A DNA stretch of 64,000 nt from Paramacrobiotus metropolitanus (Eukaryota > Tardigrada > Eutardigrada > Parachela > Macrobiotidae), in contig NW_026570229.1 in NCBI RefSeq assembly GCF_019649055.1, positions 186,001-250,000 on the forward strand. The letters are read 5' to 3'. Position numbers and translations under genes: made by a program. Each line of letters starts with the position of its first letter. Positions within the stretch are counted from its first letter, which is position 1. The notes under the pieces were generated by a model. The model was not told the origin of the DNA. It was given only the letters and a program-made list of their open reading frames with translations, and did not search any database. Shown here piece after piece: positions 23,391 through 36,119 of the stretch.

Positions 23391-24177
23391 TCACGCTACG
23401 AAGCGCGTCAGGACCTCCTCATTACCAATCCGTTCGGCCTGCAGGTCGAATGAATCATCCACGGCGCGGTCGCCGAGTTTGACGGTGAACGTACCCCACT
23501 TCGCAGAGGGCTTTCTGCTCGAAACCACGGGCGGGCGCAAAGCGGTCGTTCTTTAGTGTGCTCACCACAACCCGTGCTTCAGCGGTGATGGTGGTCGCGC
23601 GCCGCACTCTACTACCGCACTCGTCGATCCGGTTCTGCACGAGCAGTGGATCTGTAATAGCTTCACGTCGGCTTCTTTCAGTACATCCCCGCGATTGTTC
23701 CAGTCGGCTCCGCATATCTCCGGAACCTGGGTGCACAGTGGGCTTTACCTGACTTCCATCGGGGAACAGTTTGTTGCAGATCTCAAAACGGTCACGCAGT
23801 AAGGTCACAGCGAGATCCAGGTCGGAAATGCGTAGCTTATCCAGGTCGTCGACATACAGGAAACCGTGCATGGTCAGTTCGTCCACCGTCTTCTTAGATA
23901 GTCGTAATTCGCGGCACCAGTCCAACATCCGGTGGCTCATGCGCAATTCGGCATCCGTCGCGGTAGCATTATTAGCGGGCGAAGTGTTATCTCCAGGCGC
24001 GCGTGCACTTATCTGACTGCTCTTTTCCAGTTCCGCTCGTTCCTTGTGGGCATTGTGCAGTTTAGTAGCCATAGCATCATGATTATCACTGATATCAACT
24101 TCACCTAGTTCCCGTAGCTGTTGTTGGATGGTGTCCAAGCGATAGCGTTTAATAGCATCGAGTGGTGTTATTGACAT
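23391..24177 (-). CDS. Gag-like ORF with SAP-like start and central helical module, one frame break near the end
   Basis: A 240-codon frame starts at ATG 24177. Residues about 1-45 look like a SAP-type helix pair (RLDTIQQQLRELGEVD). Residues about 80-140 form a helical module (MLDWCRELRLSKKTVDEL, then YVDDLDKLRISDLDLAVTLL) reminiscent of sterile-alpha-like folds in retrotransposon Gag or host adaptor proteins. Near 23500 the coherent sequence moves to the next frame (KWGTFTVKLGDRAVDDSFD...) and ends at TGA 23391-23393, so one base was gained or lost. No pol gene follows directly. It is probably a retroelement gag or a single-exon host gene; I cannot decide which. Confidence 0.5.
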
Positions 24178-26239
24178 GGTTACAGAGCGTGATAAGTGGT
24201 GATATAACGCGGTGACGATTGATTATCGCAGCGGTGAATAACTTTCTAATGCAGGACTTAATTAGCGTAGCAGTAATTTCAGATTTAAGAAATTCACAGC
24301 AATAGCAAACTTGTGATGACCACTGGCAGCGTTTGCACCGTTTATATGTGCGCCGGTTGATAACGGATGCAGTGCAGCCAGTGGTCAGCCGTACACTGTG
24401 AGTGGCCAGCTCCGCGCTCTGCAATAACCAGATTCCAATGCTCGGAATCATCCACGTTACATGAGTGACTTCATACACTGGTCGTGGCTTAGATACGTTG
24501 AAGTGCCGATCGATACACTCCATCCAAGGAGTCCCGGCCGGTTGCGTCATCTTCCATATTGCCATTCACATCATTTGGAACGATACAGTCCAATTATTGC
24601 TTTTTCTTATACATCATTCTGTCTTTCTTTACATACCTTTATTGTGATTTTCCAGCCGCTTAACCAGCCGCGATATCGATCGTTTCAGCATACTATCACA
24701 GCCATCAAATTCATTACTTTTCCAACAACGACTAAATTTCCTTATTTAACACGTTTGCTCAGTTATCCAGTTCTGTCGTTGAGAAATTTTATTTCTCTTT
24801 CCATCTGTAAATTGCCTACTACGCACAACATCGCTTATAAAAATTGCGACACTGAATAAGGACCTTCACTAGCAGTGTTCCCATGCTTATCCTAATTATG
24901 AATCATTCACAAAACACTTCATTCGACCTTACCGCTGCTCATTTGTGTCATAAAGCGGCACAGTGTCGACATGATGGCAACGATTTGGCGTAGCAATGCA
25001 CTCGGAAGTGCGATACTTACGCCTTATCTACGATGTGGATGATTTACAGATTTCCAAAGAAAAAGGAATACATTATGGCGCGTGTGGACTCCACTCGTTG
25101 GAAAATCAGCAGTGCAATGAACAAGCAATTTTTTCAACATGTTTTGCCTGCAGTTTTGAAGACGACTACATTAACTTAACTGGCGTTCCCAAAAAGCGGA
25201 AGCAAGAAGCTAAAAAATCCGTGGAGAAACTACCGAAACAACGCTAGCACCAACAATCAGGTGAGCAAATACCGGCAGGGGCGAACAGCACCATCCCCAA
25301 AATGATTATTGATGAAACGGTCAAACAAACGAGCGAAAAATGCTCCACTTAGGAAGATGCAATACCTTTGAACTTTCACCGTGTGGACGATAGCTACCAT
25401 TAAACTTATATCCCAGTATCAACTTGTCATTCTTTTTCCTGTTGTAACGTAACTTTCCTTTTGTACTGGTGATGGAAGTCCCGTGAAATTGTCTATTGCA
25501 TTCACCGGACGGTTTTTGCAAACTTTACGGCCGGACTGTATTCTTCGTCTGCTTTACTATTCTTGCAAAAGACTTCCGAAAGTTTCTTAAGTTCCCTTCA
25601 CCTTGAACACAGTGGACTGTGAGTAGTTGTCCACTACACAGAATAGCTTCCGAGCAAAATGCTTGATTTAACAGTAGAGATAGTTGCAATTCTAGGGGAT
25701 TTGGACACCGCCGCACGGATCAACACCGCGCGAGGAAGAGGTCACTGAAGACTTTCGTCCTGTCGCGATCACTTTTGTTGCGAGTTGGTTAAGTACCAAT
25801 TGAGACTGCAATAAAAAGATAAACCATTGAAAACAAAAGATATTACGTGTTCAAGTTTTGTATTGCCGTTGTCTAAATACTGGCAGTGTCGGGCCCGGAA
25901 CATTCCGATAAAACCTGTGAGTTTGCGGAAATTCCATGAGCGGTTGATTATTCAAACATCAGAGAACTGGCGACTTAGGGATCACTGAGAAATCCGGGAA
26001 ATCGAGACGCCTGATATCGACAACGGTTCCTTGGGATGACAGATCTCCACAGGGTTTTGTGGGACGGTTGGTCTCTTCCAAAGACGTCTAAGGCGGCAAC
26101 ACAATGGACTTCATTAATGCAACTGGTCTTCGGCGGTGCAACGTAACATCAGTGGAATTGAAATTGCGTTATCTCATCTATGCCCTCTTTCAGAGTTCTG
26201 CTATTCTCTACTTACGGCAATAGAAAGGTATACTGTCCA
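24178..26239. other. Stretch without a recognised gene
   Basis: Contains an 83-codon plus frame (24996-25247) with a Lys-rich tail and two minus frames near 25321-25716. All are unrecognised. Some of it may be decayed retroelement sequence, as Ty3/gypsy pieces follow at once to the right. Confidence 0.4.
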
Positions 26240-26460
26240 TTAATTTTCACTCTTAAAAAACAGTGTGGCCCGAAAAAAGCCTGTGGAATCTGATATCACC
26301 AGCTGACATAAATGGAGCGTTTTTGTAGATTGCCACAGAAAACGAAAAATTTGTTTCGCAGTGAATCTTGAAATGTTTCTCCGCCGATGAGGACATCATC
26401 GATGTATCCTCCACAACGCCGATAACCGCTCTAAACTTCTCTCACAAAAATGACCTTTTA
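26240..26460 (-). pseudogene. Ty3/gypsy reverse-transcriptase fragment
   Basis: Minus-strand translation gives GGYIDDVLIGG, the YxDD catalytic box with the DVLIGG continuation typical of Ty3/gypsy-like RT, followed by about 25 residues of compatible sequence before stops. Only this scrap is readable. It lies in the opposite orientation to the integrase piece just to the right, so the two do not come from one undisturbed insertion. Confidence 0.6.
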
Positions 26461-26607
26461 TTAGATCCTGCACACCGGGAAGTGAAAAACTAAAAATAAG
26501 TTCTACTAGCTGCATTACTTAGAACAGGTGGCTAGGTATGAAGCATCCGGTCCTAGCTGCCAAGCCATAAAGTACCCGAGAGCTAAACTGAAAGGTACTT
26601 GCAACCC

Positions 26608-26890
26608 ATGGATATATCAGGTCCGTTTCCGAGAGTCCACATTGACCTTGCCGGGTCGTTTTCCATAACAAAGCGCCGGAATAAATATCTTGTATTAGCC
26701 ATCAAGCAAATCATTAAATTTGTTATGTTGCGAGCTATACCATCAGCCACCGCGGCTAATGTGGCTCATTTTTAAGTTGAAAGAATATTATTATTACATG
26801 GCGCTGTGCGAGAAATAGTAACGCCCACCGTCAGAGTAATGGCTTAGCAGAGCGCAATATTAAAACGTTAAGCAGATCTTTTCTGATTAT
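26608..26890 (+). pseudogene. Ty3/gypsy integrase core fragment
   Basis: The plus strand reads RVHIDLAGSFSITKRRNKYL (integrase core start, first catalytic Asp) and on to AANVAHF. After a stop and a frame change comes HRQSNGLAERNIKTL, the family's 'HPQSNGxAER' box with the catalytic Glu. The segment with the second Asp is deleted or unreadable between them. An inactive relic. Confidence 0.65.
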
Positions 26891-29840
26891 GTAATACTAA
26901 TAAAACTAGGGAAATGCACCGCTGTTCGCTAGCACTGAAAGACCGAAGCGAAGCTAGAAATATTTTAGAGAAGTGCCTGCAGATAATTTTTTTTCCGTTC
27001 GTGATCCTGCATCTGTGGCTAGTATTTTCTTACTTTAGTTATAATTTCGTGACAGTTCCACAGAATCTAGTGAAATCGCGAAAATTCCGGTCATGATTGA
27101 CCGAAAGTTTAGAAAGCAAAATGTCATCTGTCAAATTATCCATTCATTCTCAAGCTCATAGAATATCTTCTAGATGCTAACGTTTGCTAACATTAAAAAG
27201 CGGCAACGGTAATTTTTTGCCACGAGTTTCAGAACTAAATAAACCACCCGCTTCACCAAAAGTATGAATCCCCATATTTTTTAAACTTCTGTATTTTTCT
27301 CTCGCAACCCGAATAAGTCTTTCACACAATGCTTTATTTATTCGTATAGCCCTTAAAATCTCCTAATATCACAAAACCAATTCATTTATTATTAGCTTTA
27401 AAACAGACGCATTTAAAACAAATCTTCCTCGGTCGCGGACACTTGTCGCCGCGTTATCACCTGTGCGCAAAATATCCTCGTGGAAGGTTTTTTCATCGTA
27501 CATAAAAACGCTAAGGCACAAAAGTGCATCAGCGGATCTGATACGAGTAGAACTTGAGCCATCAAGCCACAAAGAATTCTCTACTGACCTTGATATCCAT
27601 AATAGCAGCTGCCCGAAGACTGCATAAGAGTCACTTTATGAGAATAATGTGTATGTTTATTTAAAGCAGCAGGCGCAGACGGTCAAAGTTTCTTTTCTTT
27701 TGAGCGTTAATTAGCTTTTTCCCGCTTATCTTACTGCAGAAGATTCAAAGTAAGTACTGGTTCTATTCTCCAGTCCACCCCATGTATCCATACGGAAAAA
27801 GCCGACATATTGTAGATAAGGCGATATACCGAACGAAGCCAACATAGTAAATTACTAATTAGCGTAAAATACTATATATAAAGTACTGAATATAAAAAAG
27901 TTAAAGAAAGTACTGCATGCTACAGTGAGTAAGTATTTAAATTATGTTGACCACTCCGTGCACTATCTTTTCTTACATTTTTACTCTATTCACTACTGTA
28001 TTATTCGGCACCACCTTTATCTGCTTGCACGAACTTTTATTTGTTTTTAAATTTCTTCTCCTCAATGGTGCCTCGGGAACTGCCAGTTTTTCGTTTTTCG
28101 TTCGTTGTTTTTCGTTTTCGTTTTTCGTTTCGCTGCCATTGCTGTGTACCGGTAAACCATCATTACCAGTTACATGTAAGCAAATCTTGCCGCCCTTGTG
28201 ACGGTTTCTCTTCGCACGGCTTGAAACCTTGGACAGTACCGTTGTTCATTTTTGAACGAATTTTCGACCTAGTTTGAGTAGTTTCACAGGTCATTTTTGT
28301 ACAAGAATTTGCCGCTGGGTCTTTTCCGTAAAGACAACGCCAACGGTAGCATGGATTGGTAGTGCACCGAATAAATGTTAATGTCAAAGGAAATTCACCA
28401 AACGAAATAAAGATAGTGCCCGAAAAGGTAGTGCACAAAATGAGAGGTAGCGCAAAAGCAGGCTGCAGCTAACGGAGTAAAATGTTGATGGTACTTCACG
28501 GAGTGGTCCACCACCTTAGGTTATTCTGGGCGGCAACGATTGCGCAATAATTTATCTGTGCGTGACCGACGTGACAGAAAGTCCCGTTTTCTTAAACATA
28601 GAGGACCTTCGCTTCGCTTCGGTCGAAAAACTGGGATAGTTTTGTGGCCCCAATAGAGTATCTTATGAGTACTACTCGAAATGAAACTACAAAGTATATG
28701 CTTTTGGAGTTTGTTTACGGGCGATGTCAATGGCACTCTTTTTTTCCCAACGAAATGTGATTCCACAATTTGACATCAGAGCCAAAGTCCTGGATTTTGC
28801 GGTCGCGATATTGCAAAAGCAAAGAACAAGATTGAGAGGCCAGCTACAGTAGAGAGGCATACGAACTGATGGTTGATTTTATTACACGACGGCTTTCAAA
28901 TTTGCCCTTTTATGATGTACTGTTAACCGCAAGCAATTCAAGCGGGTTATTTTAACTGACGACGACCTAACGAAACGCCAATTTACCCATGACGAGATTT
29001 ATAGTGATCCCGCGTTTCTGAAGTTCCAACAAAGTGGGGTGTTCATGTACAGCTAGCGCGTCTTCGAAGGTAAACGCGGACCGAATCCTAGACCAGCAGC
29101 GGACGTTGGGTCGCAGTCACGGAGTGCTCTTGCATGTGCACGCTGCACAGCCATAACGCCCCCAAACAGAATGACCAAAATAGTACGCTTATCCGTATTC
29201 CCGTTCTCAGCCACCCTGAAAATCTCTAGGTCTGTCACTTCACATCTTTTAACTGCGCCGTCGATATTCGCAGCTTCAATTTCCCAGCTTGTCTCTTTCC
29301 ACTGTCTTGATTTCGTTCACTGCTGAGTCATGTTCCGAGAGAAGGATAGAATCATTGCCTGGCAACAGGTCGTCACATCAAATAGTTGTATCGAGGTAAC
29401 GGAGTCGCGAAATGTGACGCGAACACCTACCAGCCTTTTCCAAATGTCAGGCCTTGGTAGAATGGTGCCTGATAGCACACCAGGCGACGATCGATCGTAA
29501 AACCAAAGTTGTCTGGCACATGTGGTATGTGAGGGCTTCTGCGGTGGTGGATCTCACTCATCAGGGTGATCGGCCGTTTATCCTCTCAAAAGGACAAATG
29601 CTCTTCCCACTTAGAGTCACAGCAAGGAAATTTTTTGCGCAGCATTTCGATTTAGCAGATTCAGGTGACTCGCATTGACGCGCCTTCTACTGTATTAGCA
29701 CGAAGAATATCGTGGACCAATACAAAAAAGTATTCCTCCGCTACGGGTTTCGTTTTTATTTTGCATCATGTTGCGAATCGCGAAATATAAAGACTAAACT
29801 AATTTTTGCGACATTTTTCTTTACAATATGGCTAAATTTT
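26891..29840. other. Stretch without a recognised gene
   Basis: No domain recognised. A (T)TTTTCG-rich simple repeat lies at about 28088-28138. Minus frame 27369-27572 and plus frame 29454-29678 are open but have no splice support. Confidence 0.45.
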
Positions 29841-29841
29841 C

Positions 29842-30560
29842 GTGCCTTCTTTGGAAGTATTCAGAGGATATGCTCACTGGACCAACGGGTGGGATCATTA
29901 CGTATTGTTCTTACATTTCAGCATGGTATCAGAGTCGCCCCTTCATATCGAAGATGCAGACATGGTGTCCATCAACTACTGCATTTTTCGTGTCGATGGT
30001 GACTGGCTGAAGCTTTGGTTTGACTGGCCGTCGCACACTGTTCCGCTTCTACGCCAAGTTGGTCTGGAGGAATATCTGAAGCGAAATCCCTAGAGTAAGG
30101 CCACGCTCAAGGAGTTTATAAACGCGCGTGACAAAGAGCAGTTCCTGGATGCTGCTGCTGTAGAGAAGGTAATCGGTGGGTCTGCAACCTAAGTTTTCCA
30201 AGGACAAGAATACGTGATTGTTACGGTGCCACGGACGCCTATGGAAGTGATAAATCAATAGGAGTCCGTGCATATTGCCACGAACATCGGTATGGAAAAA
30301 CGAGAGAAGGACATTTTGTCAACCGCTGAAGTAACACCCGAATAGGAGGGAGGGATTCGGATTGCCACGAATAATTTTCAAGTCCACGGTGATACGTGGA
30401 CAGGCGCGGGGATACCGGATTGTGACGAGCTGCTGCCAATAATATGCATCCTCCTGGCCCTTGACGAACCGCCGGATCTGGCAAAACAGTGCCTTTACCA
30501 AGCGCTGGGTACTGCTGCCATCCGAACCACCCGAGCAGAACTGGTACACCGAAGAACGAC
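29842..30560 (+). pseudogene. Unnamed protein family, copy 1 (decayed)
   Basis: Plus frames encode SINYCIFRVDGDWLKLWFDW, then EEYLKRNP, a stop, then KATLKEFINARDKEQF, then pieces around EVINQ, and KDILSTAEVTPE. The same order of blocks recurs at 50100-50640 (FINARDK, QVINIEENVNI, KHILATAKVSPE). Several stops and frame changes interrupt this copy. I do not recognise the family. Repetition suggests a mobile or virus-derived gene. Confidence 0.5.
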
Positions 30561-30721
30561 CTAGAGGCCCTAGAGTGAGAATGACAAAAATTAAACATTA
30601 CGCAAATACGCACCAGAAGTGTGTAAGAAAATTAAATCGATAACGATACACATATATACGCTCGGATCAACAGGTTTATTTTAATTCATTCAATACGTGT
30701 TCCTTACTCTGAGTGACGAAG

Positions 30722-30873
30722 TCAAGAACCGATGCATGTTTTATACACTTCTTCTTTGGTTCGGAGTGGAATCAGAACGAGAGGTGCCGTCCGCAGTGTT
30801 GCGACAAGCTGGCGTTTGTCCGCGCATCCAAGATTACCGGCCAAGACATCCAAGTCCCAGCGCTCGATAAATC
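30722..30873 (-). CDS. Terminal exon of an unknown minus-strand gene
   Basis: The exon begins after a strong acceptor (TTTCTCTATAG) and ends in TGA. It encodes about 50 residues (FIERWDLDVLAGNLGCADK...KEEVYKTCIGS) in phase 1, matching a donor ATTG|GTAAGC at 30930-30929 across a 57-bp intron. Further exons probably lie at 30931-31216, where several frames look coding (for example KEVVPQSKIEVDNTFEHH) with a GTGAGT donor. I could not settle the exon chain. No family recognised. Confidence 0.35.
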
Positions 30874-31499
30874 CTATAGAGAAATAAAAAAAATTTAAAA
30901 TAGAAATATTAAAAAAAAGGCGGTGCTTACCAATTCTGCCGTTGGTTGTAGGAGTAAACACAATTAAACAACGGAATGGTGTACTCCGAGCAGCTACTCA
31001 CCGTATCGGCCAGGGTGCGCGTAATGGTCCCATGATCAGCGTGATGCTCGAAAGTATTGTCAACCTCAATTTTTGATTGTGGAACAACCTCTTTACTATA
31101 GCACAGGCTCTTACAGTGAAGCAGCCTGGAGTCGCTCTTGATGTGCCAGGGTGTACTGATTTACCCTGCATACGGAGCGCTGCTACGACTTCTACATCAG
31201 TTTCGCTACAAGTCATAGTATAAACGATTTTAGTATATTCTGCTTCGTTTTATTTAACTCTAACATTGCTATAGGGAGAAGCGAGGACACTGTAACAATG
31301 ACGCTGTCGCTGCAAATTCAATTAACGCAGATGCAGGAGCGCGGGTCGGGGCAGTAAACGTAAGACAAAGAGCAGATGTTCAGCGGCAACAGCATTTTAC
31401 CGTGGATCCGCTGCGTGACTTTGCAATTGCCCGTGTTTTAGCTGCTTTAAACCAACAAAAAAGCAGGAATATATTGCAAAACTGAATGAGAGTGGGGTA

Positions 31500-32345
31500 C
31501 AGGACGCAGCACCGGTCAACCCATTTTTTACATGATGTTCAAATAGTGGAAGTAGAACTTAATGGCGGTACGTTGTAAGCTATGGTAATTATGAATACAA
31601 GGGATTTTTCAACCCCTTTCTGAACTACTCCCGCGTGGTCAAGAAAAATATCTTGAGAAACATTTTGTGGCTCAAGGACGAGTTGAGTCGCATCAATCAC
31701 GAAAACAGATTAGACAGCGAAATCGATTAATTAAATGGAGAAACCAATGAAGGGCCTATAACTTGATACCGCACTAACATGATTTATATTTATATGGAAA
31801 ATTATTTGCTTCCACAGGTTTTGGTTAGAATCGCTTGTATAAGCGCAATCCTTCTTTCTGCCTGATGTCGGACGATATTTTGCCGAATTACTTTCTAAAT
31901 GTACTTGACATGCGCTTGCTGAGCCGTGTTGTAAATTTTCGCCGAAACTGGATGATCAAATCCACAAGCGACATTCCTCGCAGCCGGCAATTTATAGAAG
32001 TTATTCAGCTACGGATGTTCGCACGAGAGCCATTACACCCGACCAGCGGCTGTATACGTTTGACAATCTATTCAGGTCGGAAAAAATTCCCAACCAAGTA
32101 ACATTGGCAATGATGGCTTACGAATCCAATCCGGGTAGCTATCGCAAAAATCCGTTGAGCTTTCAACACTTGGGTCTCGAAGAAATTAATTTAATTGTCG
32201 ACAATCAGATCACAAATAAAAATTGGACTTTGTAAACGATCAATATGCTCAATCGCATGACGCCCTAGCAGGCCATCTCGATAATCGACGATCCGACATG
32301 TTGGGTGCTCTTCAGATACTTCCATAAAAAATTAAGATCCGGCAC
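31500..32345 (+). pseudogene. Polinton/adintovirus-type capsid-like gene (F54H12.2-like family), decayed
   Basis: Conserved blocks appear in order but in different frames: an N-terminal VEVELNGG block with a YKGFF-like turn, the block with FCLMSDDILPNYFLNVLDM, then TFDNLFRSEKIPNQVTLAMM and NPLSFQHLGLEEINLIVDNQ. This is the layout of animal 'uncharacterized protein F54H12.2-like' proteins, which occur in Polinton/Maverick elements and related adintovirus-like DNA viruses, probably as a capsid protein (family knowledge, role inferred). Stops and at least two frame changes make it non-functional. A second copy lies inverted at 45000-45896. Confidence 0.7.
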
Positions 32346-32962
32346 GGTAATGAGATTTTTCTATTGATTTGTTTTTTGGTTTTGGTACATTTTCCAAGTG
32401 GGAATCTCACAGCGATTTTCTTTTGGATTTCCAGAATATTTTTCCTCTTCACCTAACGCCCAACCATTTTCCATTTCGACGACATTCCGGTCGAACGTAA
32501 GTAAATGGGCAGATTGAAACTGAAATTCTCTTCTCCGCCAAAGGAAACGATTGAACTGTTAATTTTTTATGAGCAACCGCAAATTTTTCTCATTGGTAAA
32601 AGCAAAATGTTTATAAACGTGCTGGGAAGCTGTGTGGTTTTAAGAACGCCTGTTGCAAAATAAAAATATAAATCGATTGCGTTCTTCATTTTCCACCACG
32701 CACACTATTCTCAAACGGTCGAAATTGTTGCTGAAAATTTAATTCGCTGTTACTTTAACAGATGCTTCATTAAGTCGCAGCGAGTAGCACTCAAAAAAAT
32801 GTTTTGAAAACATTTCGGAAAATTATATCAGGACACAGATTTGCATACAGATTAACTAGTGGAACTTCGATAACGGTCATCCAATTGAGACTTTGGCCAC
32901 GCGACATTCCGTAAGCTAGATCGGAGATAAGATAGCGGTCACTGGAATTTTTTTTCTAGCAT
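32346..32962. other. Gap between capsid-like and kinase-like relics
   Basis: No readable frame of note. Probably decayed continuation of the DNA virus-like element. Confidence 0.4.
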
Positions 32963-33241
32963 CTAAATCCGAAGCGATAATCTGATTGAGAAATGCGCGG
33001 CCGCAGCGATGATTAAATAATTTTGTGGTAACTTATAACGGGAGCTGGGTGATAACGCGGAACATACTGAGCGGTAAATTGGAGAATACAATCCAGAAAC
33101 AGGTGCCTCTGGTTGATGATAAATGACCACATTGTACCCCATATCGAACAAGTAAGCAGCAAGCCGATTAGGCTGCTCAGTTTTCAAAGAACAGTAAAGT
33201 CCTTCAAACACCACGAAAAAAGGTTGCTGTTGTGTAGACAT
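32963..33241 (-). pseudogene. Thymidylate-kinase-like N-terminal fragment with eroded P-loop
   Basis: A 92-codon frame starts with MSTQQQPFFVVFEGL. In dTMP kinases this position is followed by the nucleotide-binding loop D-G-x-G-K-(S/T)-T-Q. Here it reads YCSLKTEQ, so the glycines are lost and only Lys-Thr remain. NRLAAYL, a GYNVV strand and a QPEAPVSG segment follow, as expected for the family. The C-terminal half, including the lid, is missing. dTMP kinase phosphorylates dTMP to dTDP (family knowledge). It sits between Polinton-type capsid and ATPase relics and could be captured viral cargo or a host retrocopy. Confidence 0.5.
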
Positions 33242-35519
33242 TTTCTTTGGTGCTGGTGCTGGCGGTGATGCGGACTGCTGATTGGTGAAGTTTAAGCTAA
33301 TATCACTAATGGATGCCTGCCGAAGGCATGGCTGAACGAAATAACTGAATATCTGCCTGGATAGTTGAGATCTTCATTGGAACTGATTTGCATGGGCGCA
33401 AAGGATCAAGGTGGTCATATGCAACCAGGTGATCAATACGAAGGACTCACGCTCGCCGAAGGCTTACTGCGCTATAGTTTTGGTACAAATACCAAACGGT
33501 TTTGCCATCACGAAGCAGAAAGAAACAGACTGATCCTGGCATGAAATTAAGTATGTCCATCCGCGCACGTGGCTTGAAATTACTATTTGCGCTGGTAGTG
33601 CAAACGCATATTACGGTAATGTACGAGAACTACAATCCACCAGCGGAGCCTGCACCTAGCACTTGCCTTGTGAGGTTTAATAAGGCGAGATTTCACATCC
33701 AAAACACATGCGCAGTTGCGCATTTCAGACTATTGAATTTAACGCCCATACGTAGCCGTTATTTGTCGCAAGTCACATTACTTGTTGTATAATCCGAAAC
33801 ACCTGTAAAATAAGGCGATGGGGAGAAACGGAGTGCACTCCAGGAAGCATGATTTTTGACACCCAAAGCGAGTTCGGAAAAGATGAAACAACAATCAACA
33901 ATATTGATCCTGTTTTGAAGCGCCCAGCGCACATTTTCAATACATTTTCTGAAGAGATCACGGTGAATTCTCCGGCTAGCGCATAAATACGGATGCTCTA
34001 TGCGGATTGTTAGCAAAAATCGGAACGCAAAAGACACCCAGGGCTCGCTTGTGCCATTACTGACGGTTATTCAGAACCAGTTTTTGTCTGTAATAAAGGT
34101 AATAAACAACCGTAAACGTCTAACTGCACGCCGTTGAAATTTCGCAGCCTCAAATCGCCAGATTTTGTCCGAGCGACTAGACTAACTGAAAAAGGAAACG
34201 GCTACCTGAGTTGGAGATACTGTACACGGAGGCGCTGCAGACTGCTGTGGTATGTGCATGTCTTATCTACTGAGTCTACGTTTTTATTAATGGCTCTGTT
34301 TATAACTTGTTCGATTAAATTTTCACTGTCTGTTCTAAGTTTAAACTTTGTTTGTTAACGGCGCCTGCATTTCTGTTAGCGATGGCTGTCGCCACTAATA
34401 TAAAGTATTCGTAAACACCCTGACAATTCCACAATTCGAATTTCCTGTTCCTTTTTATCCAGCTCAAAGAAAACGGATATTGCACTTCCCGGTGCACAGT
34501 TGGCGCATGGAGTAGCTAGAAAAAAATTCAAACCTCAAGAGAAGAATTTCTTAACGATTTCAAAGAGCACGAACAAGTAGATTTGGTGCATGGCTCAGTC
34601 ACAACAGAATACCAAAGCCGAATTCGATTTTCAGAGCGGTTCCAAAAAGAAGTTTCAATAGGCAAATCAGCATTTGAAATTTCTTAACAGCATGTATGCC
34701 CACAAGAGACAGAGTTAAATCAGGACCGTATTAAAATCGTAAAGGCGGTAAAGCCACTTGGGGTTACGTGTGACGCGACTTCTGCAATTTTCCAACAAGT
34801 AGGGGCTCCAGTTAGCCAGTTACACATCATTAAGTCACACTAACGATCGGAACGAATGCGCACATGGTGCCAGTCAGATGTTGTTTGACGCTGACAATAT
34901 TCAAAACATTTTTCGCCTTCTGGTTACGATTTTGTCGAAGGGGACTTATCTTGCCAATGAAGATGACCTAATCGACCTGAAAGTTTCGGAACTGGACGGA
35001 ATCGTGATCAGCTAAAAACGCCGTACAGTACTTTCTGAACACAAGGCTGTCGTTACTACACGTAGTTAGGAGAAAGGAGAAATGCAGCAAAACTGATAGA
35101 AATACAGCAAAAAAAGAAATGCCTGTAACACTGAATGATACTTTTGTGTAATTTCTGCCACTTAAGATCTTTAGATTTTCTGGGTCATAAGTCAAAATGC
35201 TACAGTAAAAGTGGACTGCGTCCCAAAAGCTGTAATTAATAAGAACTGTAACAACTTTTGGCACAGTAAAATTTGTCTGAATATTTTTAAAACTACCTAT
35301 TTAAGCGAAGTTTGTTGAGCGAGCGCAAACCCGTTTTTTTGGATTTTACGTTCGAGCACAGTAACGTCCCTTGTTAGGAAATTTTTCAATTAATTTTGTA
35401 TTATCAGGATTCGTTACTAGTTATGCACGGCTGGAGTTATTTGCTGTTATGGCCGTTGTAAGAATCGAGCGTCCTCTCAACATGGATACGGACTGTGTTT
35501 TACTCTGGAGGGGCCGGGT
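33242..35519. other. Stretch without a recognised gene
   Basis: Possibly the interior of the decayed DNA virus-like element, since capsid and ATPase relics flank it. I found no PolB, integrase or protease motif here. Frames such as 33502-33792 (+), 33759-34037 (-) and 34968-35264 (-) are unrecognised. Confidence 0.4.
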
Positions 35520-35993
35520 ATGACGACCTTGCCGGTCGGCGACTGTCTCAACGAATTTAAGTCCGAGATAGTCGACGACCCAATAATTTTTGTTTGTATG
35601 CGGTGGACCAAAAATGTGCGCATACCGCACCGCCGGTGGCGCTGCAGTTTCAAGGCAAAAGGAATAACGATTAACCATGGAAATCTGGGATTTTTCATAT
35701 CTCGGAATTTGTCCAAGTTGATCAAAGGTACAAAAGTCGTACATCACATTTCAGCCCTTAAAAAATTTTTTGCATCAGAGGCAAGTGGCACCTTGAGAAA
35801 AGATTGCAGAAGAAAGTCATGCGCTTCACCTTCTACGAAAGAGTTTTCACAGATGGATATCGCACCGTTTTATTTGGTTTCTGCGATGGTGGTAATGGTC
35901 TTGACGACACTGCCGGCGGCTTTATATAAGGGCAAGCTGGAGTCAATCAAAGGTTTTCCGGTTTGGTGTAATGTACAGATTGCATTGTTTTGA
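35520..35993 (+). CDS. 157-codon ORF with a C-terminal membrane segment, unknown
   Basis: Open from ATG 35520 to TGA. The N-terminal part is basic (RIPHRRWRCSFKAKG). A hydrophobic run (residues about 117-139, FYLVSAMVVMVLTTLPAALY) could span a membrane. It lies directly upstream of the ATPase relic on the same strand, so it may be a gene of the same element. No family recognised. It could be chance. Confidence 0.3.
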   Translation: MTTLPVGDCLNEFKSEIVDDPIIFVCMRWTKNVRIPHRRWRCSFKAKGITINHGNLGFFISRNLSKLIKGTKVVHHISALKKFFASEASGTLRKDCRRKSCASPSTKEFSQMDIAPFYLVSAMVVMVLTTLPAALYKGKLESIKGFPVWCNVQIALF

Positions 35994-36119
35994 GCCAGCA
36001 TTAGTTTATCCGATTAGTTTAGTCTGCAGTTGCCAGAGACAAGGCGGTAAAACATGCTAGATGAATCTGCTCCTGGTGCACTGGAAAATTATTCCATTTC
36101 CAAAACCAATATAATTTAT

